The notes under the pieces are model-generated. The model was not told the origin of the DNA and made no database searches. It worked only from the letters and a program-made list of their open reading frames with translations. DNA of 41,288 nucleotides from an uncultured Bacteroidota bacterium (GTDB lineage Bacteria > Bacteroidota > Bacteroidia > 2-12-FULL-35-15), in the NCBI GenBank assembly GCA_903926385.1, contig CAIYIS010000046.1, positions 1-41,288 of the forward strand, given 5' to 3'. Of this stretch, positions 8,188 through 14,569 are shown piece by piece (within the stretch, counting starts at the first letter, position 1; each line of letters begins with the position of its first letter). The translations under genes and the position numbers were made by a program.

Positions 8188-10611
8188 CTATTTTATTTTT
8201 ACAAACCTTTTTGTTATTCGCTTTTTGCTATCAGCTATCACTGCTATGTAAGTTCCAACAGGAAGTTCAGAGGTGCTGATTGTTGTTATGCCTGTGCTTA
8301 TAGTTTTGTCGAGCCATAATTTGCCTTGCAGGTCGTAGATTTGTAAAGAGGCTTTTTCTCTTACATTTGTTTTAACAGTAATAAATTCTGATGCCGGGTT
8401 AGGATATAAGTTTAATTCGAAACCGGTTTCGGTATTCGAATTTATGCCAACAGTTGCATTGTTTCCGCAATTGCAATCGGTAGTGAACACTTCGAACTCT
8501 CCTAGGCGATAATACCCCGCATTGTAATTGGTCAAGTCTAATTTAACATAGCGCCCACTTACATTTTGAAGATAACTATATAAATCAACTGCTCCGTTTC
8601 CATTTATTGATGTGGCAATAGTGGTGTAAGTAATATTATCATTTGACACTTGAATGGTATAATCTTTTCCAAAGAAAATCCAATCCCAGTTTAATTTAAC
8701 TGCCGATATTTTTTTTACACTACCTAAGTCAATAACAGCATTGCAAAGCGGAACTCCCCAAAGGCTGCTCCATGCAGAATTCATGTTCCCGTCAATTAAA
8801 TTTGTGCCTGCATTTACAGCAGCCGTATCAGCAACAGAAGAAACGGTAACGGTTGAAAACCTTGACTGTGCCGGCCCGGCATTGGTGTAACTGCTATCCA
8901 CCCATACAGGAACATTTTCTGCATTTACATTTGAACCTATTGCTTCAAATTGTGCTTTGGTCATATAATGCACTCTTGGCAAATAGCATTGCATAAAGCC
9001 ATTTCGCCAGTTGATGCCAATTAAACTACTATCATATAAAGTGCCCGACCAATCGGAATGTGAGAAATCCAGATTTGCTTCGTGGGGATCGTAAGGGAAT
9101 GTCCATTCTGGTTTTACATTTACCCAGCGCATTAATAATCCAATATCGCTTTGAGTTCCGTAATTAACCCAGCTTACTCCATTGCCTGCATAGGCATTGG
9201 TTGGGCGTTCGGTATCTCGCGAATAACAAATTACATAATTTCTGTTTCCATCTATGGTTACCTCATCATCGGTAATAGCATGAATTGTAGTGGCAGGCAT
9301 AGGCGAAAGCGGGTCCTGGTCGAGGCCGATGATGCTCCAGTAACGAACATCGGCAGAGGTCATGGTTGGTTCTCCATTTCGGGTAGATGGAAATGTGGGC
9401 AATTTACCCGTTAATACAGCTACCATTCCGGGAGCAAGCGATACCGTTCGGCCAAGATAGGTTGCATAATTATTAGTTGTGGCGTGAGGTTCGTAATTGC
9501 CGGGTGCAGGTTGAAACTCCCCTCTGCCTGTCCAACCCAGGTCGATGGCTCTTACTCTTGCCGAACTATCCGGACGATGCCAGTTATTAGAAATACATAC
9601 ACCGTTTAACATGGAACGAGTGATGCCCCACGACTTGTACCAGCCGGCAGCAGGGCCATAACCACTCTGACTTCCTGGAGCAGTTACTCGGTTGGCTATG
9701 GTGGTATCGGCTCTTCTCTGTAAGGCAGAAAAATCGGAACCTACAAAATACTTATCTCCGTTAGGTAATTGAAAATAGGCTTTAGGAAGAGGAACACCGC
9801 CCAATCTGTCCACATTATTATCGGGTTCGTAAATACGAATCCAGACAGCGCCCAGATTCCAATCGCCCTGTTGATTGGCCGGTAATGCAGTTCCTATTAC
9901 CGTTTGATGTCCGAGCGGGCCCTGATACACCATCATTGCTCCTTTTCTGTTATTGGTGTTTTCGCGGTAAGGGTATTGAAAGGCCGTGTCGTTAAGGGTT
10001 ACAGGGTCGCCTGTGGTTAAATCTACTTCTACTTTATAACTTCGGTTGGTTGCATTTCTGTTGGCACCTACTCTGAAAGGGTTAATACTACCTGCGTTTG
10101 GCTCTATGTCGGCATCGGCCCAACCTACTTCGGCTGTTCCGAATTGTCGCTGGGCGTAATATTCTTTACCATTTAAAGGTGGTGTAACCTGAATGGAGAA
10201 AAAACGGCAGTGAGGAAATTCGCCTTCTATAATTAGCTTGCTTCCGAAAGGTGCAAGCGCAGAGCCTAAAAACAAGTAGGTAACTTTAGGGTCGGGAATG
10301 CCGCCTAACAAGGAGTCGTGGTTGATGGGTTTTGCATAGCGCACCGCCCAGGTTTCGAAACCTGTTGTTGAATCGGCATTTTTTAAATAAAAGTTTCGTG
10401 AATCGGTAATGCCTTGGGGAATGAGGCTATCGGGGATACTGTTGGGAACTAATCCTTGTGTCCATTTAATAATGTAAGATTCTAAACTGTCGGAAAGGGT
10501 TTGTGCCTGTGCTACTATTGTTGTTGGGTTTGCATTGGGATAAGGTGTGGAGGGTGGAAGGCAAGCGTATAATGTAGTTGCTATTATGGTAAGGTAAAGC
10601 AGTTTCTTCAT
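8188..10611 (-). CDS. Large exported protein with discoidin (F5/8 type C) domain and T9SS sorting domain
   Basis: The product has 807 residues. The N-terminus MKKLLYLTIIATTLYAC is hydrophobic and ends in a possible lipobox (LYAC, Cys17). Residues about 60-560 form a large region I cannot assign to a named family, with many Trp/Tyr/Gly (for example GPAAGWYKSWGITRSMLNG). Residues about 580-710 read as a discoidin / F5/8 type C carbohydrate-binding domain (LIDGNMNSAWSS, AVIDLGSVKKISAVKLNW, YTIQVSND, GRYVKLDLTNY, RLGEFEVF). Residues about 732-807 are a T9SS type A sorting domain (NLYPNPASEFITV, LQIYDLQGKL, LPVGTYIAVI, KRFVKIK). It is probably secreted or surface-attached and may bind glycans. Its start codon overlaps the stop of the upstream small gene as ATGA, implying translational coupling. 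Confidence 0.88.
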   Translation of the reverse strand: MKKLLYLTIIATTLYACLPPSTPYPNANPTTIVAQAQTLSDSLESYIIKWTQGLVPNSIPDSLIPQGITDSRNFYLKNADSTTGFETWAVRYAKPINHDSLLGGIPDPKVTYLFLGSALAPFGSKLIIEGEFPHCRFFSIQVTPPLNGKEYYAQRQFGTAEVGWADADIEPNAGSINPFRVGANRNATNRSYKVEVDLTTGDPVTLNDTAFQYPYRENTNNRKGAMMVYQGPLGHQTVIGTALPANQQGDWNLGAVWIRIYEPDNNVDRLGGVPLPKAYFQLPNGDKYFVGSDFSALQRRADTTIANRVTAPGSQSGYGPAAGWYKSWGITRSMLNGVCISNNWHRPDSSARVRAIDLGWTGRGEFQPAPGNYEPHATTNNYATYLGRTVSLAPGMVAVLTGKLPTFPSTRNGEPTMTSADVRYWSIIGLDQDPLSPMPATTIHAITDDEVTIDGNRNYVICYSRDTERPTNAYAGNGVSWVNYGTQSDIGLLMRWVNVKPEWTFPYDPHEANLDFSHSDWSGTLYDSSLIGINWRNGFMQCYLPRVHYMTKAQFEAIGSNVNAENVPVWVDSSYTNAGPAQSRFSTVTVSSVADTAAVNAGTNLIDGNMNSAWSSLWGVPLCNAVIDLGSVKKISAVKLNWDWIFFGKDYTIQVSNDNITYTTIATSINGNGAVDLYSYLQNVSGRYVKLDLTNYNAGYYRLGEFEVFTTDCNCGNNATVGINSNTETGFELNLYPNPASEFITVKTNVREKASLQIYDLQGKLWLDKTISTGITTISTSELPVGTYIAVIADSKKRITKRFVKIK

Positions 10612-10925
10612 TTCGTATTGTATAATTGTTCAAGGTCAAGTTTAAAGTGTCCGAATATGTCTTTTTCAATAATGTTTATAACCAAAACAATAAAAACACT
10701 CGTGTGGTTTGTTGGTAATAAGATATGTTCAAATGTGTTCAAAGAGTTTCTATAAACTTTCTCAACTATTTGCTTTTCTAAAACATATTTCAAAACGATG
10801 TTGTCTATTGAAAGTTGTTCTACGTATTCCCAAATATCAAGTACAGGTTCAGCCGTTTCTGTCACGTCAAACATCTTGTCCCCAAATGTACTTTTAAATT
10901 GTTCTTCCGTTAATTGTTTTGTCAT
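10608..10925 (-). CDS. Small conserved-looking hypothetical protein, coupled to the discoidin T9SS gene
   Basis: The product has 105 residues with no signal peptide and no confident TM segment. Composition looks protein-like: an acidic N-half (FGDKMFDVTETAEPVLDIWEYVEQL) and a hydrophobic strand FIVLVINIIEKDIFGHFKLDL near the C-terminus. I do not recognise a family. Evidence that it is real: the ATG at 10925 is preceded by TGGAG, the frame is intact, and its TGA overlaps the ATG of the 807-residue gene in an ATGA arrangement. Frames on the opposite strand over the same stretch look like shadows. Whether it works with the secreted protein is unknown. Confidence 0.7.
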   Translation of the reverse strand: MTKQLTEEQFKSTFGDKMFDVTETAEPVLDIWEYVEQLSIDNIVLKYVLEKQIVEKVYRNSLNTFEHILLPTNHTSVFIVLVINIIEKDIFGHFKLDLEQLYNTK

Positions 10926-11251
10926 ACTCCAGCTGTTTATTTCAGTTTATGTTGTCGTGTCGCTATCGTTTACACTCGGTCTTACACTTGCTTCCAACAA
11001 CCATCCCCGCAACAAAATTAAAAAAATATCATTGATAATCAATTTTAGTAAAAAAATCGTGCTCTTAGGTACAACTTATTGAGAAATTTATTAATTTTGT
11101 TTTCGGATGGATGCTGACAGAAGTTTTCTTCCTTAGGTTTCCCTCCTTGCGATAGGTATCTTTAGTGTGTATGTCCAATGGGCAAGCGTTTTTACTCTTA
11201 ATCTCTTTTTATGTAAATTAAATTAAGTATTCATTCCATCTGTTTTCCCAC
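10926..11251. other. Divergent intergenic region, no gene seen
   Basis: This 326-bp space lies between the minus-strand small gene and the plus-strand LytTR gene and should hold promoters for both. A TAATTTTG at 11092-11099 (plus) fits the -7 box TAnnTTTG, but no clear -33 box lies at proper spacing. I see no RNA gene and no convincing small ORF; the frame at 10798-11082 has poor composition and mostly overlaps the opposite gene. Confidence 0.5.
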
Positions 11252-11698
11252 ATGTCAACTCTGCCCTCCTTAAATTACCTATTGGAATTAAAAGACGAAT
11301 CGGGTTTTGTCAAATCTGCAGAGTTGCAGGAAATAGAGTATGGAAGGGTGCAGGAAGATGGTAATAACCTTTATGTGTGGGTTAACAATGAAAAGTTTAG
11401 TTTACCCAAGTCGCTCAAACAATTTATAAAATTTGCACAGCATCTCGACTTATATATAAGAGTTCACAGGAGTTATTTTGTAAATATTAAATATGTCGAC
11501 CGGCATTCTGCAAAGGAACTTAAACTACTATTAAAATCTGGCGGAGAAATAACCTGTACGAAAGAAGGATTGGCGCTTTATCTGGAAATGAAAAAGAAAC
11601 ACAACGATTCGAAAACCTGCAACGAAGGTACAAGCCACCATAGCTGTTTGGGTGCAGCTTGCCCAAATTTTAAAAACTGCAGGTCTAGAAAAAAGTAA
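11252..11698 (+). CDS. Stand-alone LytTR DNA-binding protein with Cys/His-rich C-terminal tail
   Basis: The product has 148 residues. Residues about 20-115 form a LytTR DNA-binding domain: EIEYGRVQEDGNNLYVWV, LPKSLKQF and the hallmark RVHRSYFVNIKYV at 70-82. There is no receiver domain and no membrane segment, so phosphorelay control is not evident. After residue 118 comes a tail that is not part of LytTR, with C123, H129, H130, C132, C137 and C143 (C-x8-C-x4-C-x5-C), then a basic end RSRKK. Four closely spaced Cys and two His suggest a metal or redox site; this is inference. It is a single gene facing the repeat-rich region. Confidence 0.88.
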   Translation: MSTLPSLNYLLELKDESGFVKSAELQEIEYGRVQEDGNNLYVWVNNEKFSLPKSLKQFIKFAQHLDLYIRVHRSYFVNIKYVDRHSAKELKLLLKSGGEITCTKEGLALYLEMKKKHNDSKTCNEGTSHHSCLGAACPNFKNCRSRKK

Positions 11699-11740
11699 AC
11701 CAAGAGGCTTGTTTTGAAATCCCCTTTTTATGAAACAAGA

Positions 11741-11955
11741 CCTCACCCCCGCCCCCTCTCCGAAGGAGAGGGGAGATGCTTCCAGACGTACTTTGTGTGA
11801 GAGAAGTAGGGTATTTGCTTTTTTTAAAATCCTTTTTAATCCGCGTCATCTGAGTCATCTGCGTTCCGTTTTTTTTCAATCCTACATCTAACATCCTACA
11901 ATACGTTTCTCATCTGTTTCCCCCTCTCCTTTGGAGAGGGGATAAAGGGGTGAGG
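11741..11955. mobile_element. MITE-like element with 33-35 bp terminal inverted repeats
   Basis: The left end 11741-11773 begins CCTCACCCC and contains CCCCTCTCC-gaa-GGAGAGGGG. The right end 11921-11955 is its near reverse complement, ending GGGGTGAGG. Each end is itself a hairpin. About 147 bp lie inside, without a credible ORF, including a direct repeat of the word gtcatctg (near 11845-11865). No target-site duplication is obvious. It could instead be two copies of a dispersed palindromic repeat in inverted orientation; a third related copy lies at 13403. Confidence 0.6.
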
Positions 11956-12035
11956 CTATTATAATCTTAGATTACTGCCAATAAAATTTAATTCCTCCAG
12001 CAATTTTAATTCAAAACAAGGAGGACGAAATTCCA

Positions 12036-12098
12036 AACTCCATTAAAAAAGGTGTGAACTCCATTTTTTTTGGTGCGTTCTCCATTTTCTTTTTCCGG
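12036..12098. repeat. Three degenerate 21-bp tandem units (aactccatt type)
   Basis: The word aactccatt (then ttctccatt) starts at 12036, 12057 and 12078, exactly 21 bp apart, each followed by an A- or T-run and ggtgtg/ggtgcg. The third unit is decayed after tccatt. It lies about 130 bp before the larger 21-bp array. No ORF with a start codon uses it convincingly. Confidence 0.7.
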
Positions 12099-12228
12099 GC
12101 ATTCTTTTCCGTTGTAAGTTTATATCGCAATTTCCATTCATCATCCGAATCAGAAAAAGCAAGTAATAACGTTCTTTAAAAGTCTTTTAAACGAGAAAAA
12201 GGGGTTGAGAAAAGAGAAAAAGCGGCAT

Positions 12229-12501
12229 TTGTACAAATCGTGTAGTGACTTGTACAAATTGTGCAGTGACTTGTACAAATTGTATAATGATTTGTACAAA
12301 TCGTGTAGTGACTTGTACAAATTGTATAATGATTTGTACAAATCGTGTAGTGACTTGTACAAATTGTATAATGATTTGTACAAATCGTGTAGTGACTTGT
12401 ACAAATTGTATAATGATTTGTACAAATCGTGTAGTGACTTGTATAAATTGTATAATGATTTGTACAAATCGTGTAACCATTTGTACAAAAGTTGTAACAT
12501 T
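12229..12501. repeat. 13-unit, 21-bp tandem array centred on the palindrome TTGTACAA
   Basis: TTGTACAA begins at 12229, 12250, 12271, 12292, 12313, 12334, 12355, 12376, 12397, 12418, 12439, 12460 and 12481. That is twelve exact 21-bp steps; only the 12439 copy is altered (TTGTATAA). The intervening 13 bp come in two forms that mostly alternate, atcgtgtagtgac and attgtataatgat, giving a 42-bp higher-order unit. Because 21 is divisible by three, five of the six frames are open across it, reading as heptads such as DLYKSCS/DLYKLYN (plus) and DLYKSLY/NLYKSLH (minus). Coding sense is therefore ambiguous. Two helical turns per unit would place every palindrome on the same DNA face. Confidence 0.95.
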
Positions 12502-12723
12502 TTAAAGAAATGGTGTTTTTGGGTTTTTAAATAAAAATGTACCAAATCAAGAAATTCAAAATGGAACGCCATTTTCCTTTTTTCGATAACAAAAAACGAA
12601 ATAATTGGCTTAAAAATTAACAAAACACAATGCAATCGGCATAACCCTCGCCTCAGTTATGAGGTTGCATCAATAAATAATAAATAACTAAAACAAAAAT
12701 TAACGGGGCAAAATAAAAACACA

Positions 12724-13389
12724 ATGAAACTAGCAGAAAAGTTACTTAAATTTCATTTCTATTATAAAGCTTTTGTGGCTTTTATAATAGCGCATTTTTC
12801 AGATTTGATGGTGAGCGAAGCTCAAAAAGACATTTTATCTGACGACTGGGACGACTGGGATGATAAATTTACAGCCTATACCACTCCCGACACGCACAAT
12901 ACACCAAGTATTTCCGACATCAATGCAGCCTACGAACTCTACGCTCCGCGAATGGAAGCGGTGAGAGTGCAAATTAGAGACAATACGGCCATTACACTTA
13001 ACGGTATCGAGATGTCGAATTTGAATATTAAAATGGTCGACAAAAACCCTACTAAAGTACTACCTCCTAATTACGCTCCATCCATCGGTTTGGTGTCGGT
13101 TGGTAGTCTAACTGTAAATTTGTTTGTGTTCGACCCAACACATACAGGAAGCAAAGCAAAACCTCCAGGAGCAAAATTTATTGGTTCAAAGGTGGCGTTC
13201 ACTGGGGTAGATGCAGGAGCACCTGCATTAACTGAGTATTCCACACGCGTACCCGAAGGAAAAACAACATTTCCAATTCTTTATTCGTCAGATAAAGTAG
13301 GCAAAAAAATGTGGATTATTTGCTGGTACATGAGCCCAACCGGAAAACCCGGTCCGGTAAGCGAAGCTTTCTCGGTGGTGCTTACGTAG
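12724..13389 (+). CDS. Hypothetical protein, unrecognised, with an Asp/Trp-rich linker
   Basis: The product has 221 residues. The N-terminal 30 residues are hydrophobic/aromatic (FHFYYKAFVAFIIAHF) but lack a typical signal cleavage site. They are followed by a curious DDWDDWDDKF stretch (about 40-49). The rest looks like a compact domain with a fibronectin-like strand pattern. It includes MEAVRVQIRDNTAITLNGIEM and a C-terminal VGKKMWIICWYMSPTGKPGPVSEAFSVVLT that resembles the last strands of an Fn3-like fold. I cannot name a family. It sits alone, directly after the 21-bp arrays. Codon use looks like that of its neighbours. It may be a cargo or accessory gene of that repeat locus, but this is only positional inference. 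Confidence 0.75.
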   Translation: MKLAEKLLKFHFYYKAFVAFIIAHFSDLMVSEAQKDILSDDWDDWDDKFTAYTTPDTHNTPSISDINAAYELYAPRMEAVRVQIRDNTAITLNGIEMSNLNIKMVDKNPTKVLPPNYAPSIGLVSVGSLTVNLFVFDPTHTGSKAKPPGAKFIGSKVAFTGVDAGAPALTEYSTRVPEGKTTFPILYSSDKVGKKMWIICWYMSPTGKPGPVSEAFSVVLT

Positions 13390-13402
13390 GGCAGCTAAGC
13401 GG

Positions 13403-13447
13403 CCTCTCCCCTTAATCCCCTCTCCGAGGGAGAGGGGGAAGGGCGGG
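13403..13447. repeat. Dispersed palindromic repeat, related to the ends of the 11741 element
   Basis: CCTCTCCCCTTAATCCCC is followed by TCTCC-gag-GGAGAGGGGG. Its layout (CCTC-CCCC spacer CCCCTCTCC hairpin) matches the terminal repeats at 11741-11773 and 11921-11955. It lies 14 bp after the stop of the 221-residue gene and could act as its transcription stop in RNA. Confidence 0.6.
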
Positions 13448-13658
13448 AAAGGTTTGGGGAAAAGAATTTAGAACAATTGAACAGACGAATAGTGAATTTT
13501 GAAGTGAGTTGCATCATTCTTAATTCAATTGTTCTATTGTTCAGTTGTTCTATTGTTAATTGAATATCCAAAAATCCTGCTCCGAAAGGGGTGGGATTTT
13601 TTTGGGGAAGTAGGTTAGGCGGAATGGCTAAAGACTTTTCTTTTTTATATAAATTCAT

Positions 13659-13666
13659 TATTTTTG
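13659..13666 (+). promoter_or_regulatory. Bacteroidota -7 box (TATTTTTG) before the 198-residue gene
   Basis: It matches TAnnTTTG. A TTTTC at 13635-13639, 19 bp upstream, could serve as a weak -33 box (consensus TTTG). The gap to the ATG at 13755 is about 90 bp. Called by consensus only. Confidence 0.4.
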
Positions 13667-13754
13667 TAGTCACAAAATTAATTTAGAATCACCTTATGAT
13701 AATTTATGATTAGTTAAAAACTAATAAGTATTGAATAAATAAACCAGTTAAGTT

Positions 13755-14351
13755 ATGTTAGTACCATCCATGACCATGAAGGAAATTAGAAAGGAGATAG
13801 AAAAAGATTTCCCCTCTGTTATTCATCATGCATCTGTGGTACAAGATAATTTGATGAAAAATCATCGCCAATTATTCAATAGGCGAATTGTACATGTAGG
13901 AGACATGGTTTCGAATCAAAAAAACAATTGGATTTATAAAATAGTTTTGAAAAGAAAATTGCAGACAACAAATTTCCTGGCTTATTATTTTAATGATATT
14001 GGATTATCAGCTGTAGAAGCAACAGTAGGGCCATACATGCTGTTTTTCACTACTCACTTTTTTAAACGATACAACGAACGATTAAAATTAAACCTTGTTA
14101 ATCCTTATGATATACTTCACCATTATATGAAATGGCATAGTGTTTATCAGTTTAAAACTGTAAAAAAAATTACTGAAAATTTAGTCGAGGTTTTCGGTGT
14201 TAACGAGCAAGGAGCATTACTCGGAACATTAGATACTGAACTTAACTTTTATAAGATTAATACATTTATTACAAATGAAATGTTGAAAGGAGAACAGATG
14301 GAAGAAGAGGCACGAATAAAAGCATTAATGGAAAAATATATGGAAACGTAA
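13755..14351 (+). CDS. Hypothetical protein of unknown function
   Basis: The product has 198 residues with no signal peptide and no TM segment. It is rich in basic and aromatic residues (FNRRIVHVGDMV, HFFKRYNERLKLNLVNPYDILHHYMKWH). It appears as an alpha/beta domain followed by an acidic helical tail (EQMEEEARIKALMEKYMET). I do not recognise a family; the composition and intact frame support a real cytosolic protein. An in-frame second Met at residue 6 is an alternative start. It is flanked by non-coding DNA on both sides and is transcribed alone. Confidence 0.75.
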   Translation: MLVPSMTMKEIRKEIEKDFPSVIHHASVVQDNLMKNHRQLFNRRIVHVGDMVSNQKNNWIYKIVLKRKLQTTNFLAYYFNDIGLSAVEATVGPYMLFFTTHFFKRYNERLKLNLVNPYDILHHYMKWHSVYQFKTVKKITENLVEVFGVNEQGALLGTLDTELNFYKINTFITNEMLKGEQMEEEARIKALMEKYMET

Positions 14352-14569
14352 AATTACCTCCCTGCGGAGTAAGCTCCTTTCCCTCGTTCAGCTTATTAAG
14401 TAACGTCTCGCCACTACACTGAACACTTAAAAATAATTAAGAATTCACATTGTAATTTAATCAGTGTATCTGTGGCTAACCTTCACACCTCACCATCTGA
14501 AATCTGAAACCGAGACTTACCGAATGGAATTGGAAATTAATTTCTACTTTTAGGGTCTCAAAAAAAACG

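Larger units (their letters stand above)
11956..12723. other. Intergenic region holding the two 21-bp arrays; no assignable gene
   Basis: Outside the arrays the DNA is AT-rich and plain. Open frames crossing the array (plus 12205-12534 from a TTG; minus 12150-12635 from an ATG) owe their length to the stop-free repeat, so I do not call them as genes. The minus one is the better candidate if any is real, since it has an ATG and a non-repeat N-terminus (MHCVLLIFKPIISFF). No promoter box with correct spacing was found before the gene at 12724. Confidence 0.5.
13390..13754. other. Intergenic region with palindromic and direct repeats
   Basis: It begins with a palindromic element (13403-13447, listed separately). 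Next come the inverted arms AGAACAATTGAA (13470-13481) and TTCAATTGTTCT (13524-13535) and a 13-bp direct repeat TTGTTCTATTGTT at 13529-13541 and 13545-13557. The minus-strand frame at 13395-13673 spans these repeats, has low-complexity composition and is rejected as a gene. A -7 box for the next gene is at 13659. Confidence 0.55.

Noticed and set aside
11685-11894. 69-residue minus-strand ORF inside the MITE-like element
   Set aside because: It crosses the element's inverted end and has no protein-like pattern.
12229-12501. CRISPR array
   Set aside because: The units are contiguous 21-mers with near-identical spacers; there are no unique spacers of about 30 bp and no cas genes.
12150-12635. 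ORFs on both strands through the 21-bp array (minus 161 residues, plus 109, 97 and 86 residues)
   Set aside because: Five of six frames are open simply because a 21-bp unit without stops is repeated. Length is not evidence of coding here, and the plus frame starts at a TTG inside low-complexity DNA. Recorded as a repeat instead.
13395-13673. 92-residue minus-strand ORF
   Set aside because: It is made of the palindromic element and the ttgttct repeats, with low-complexity composition.
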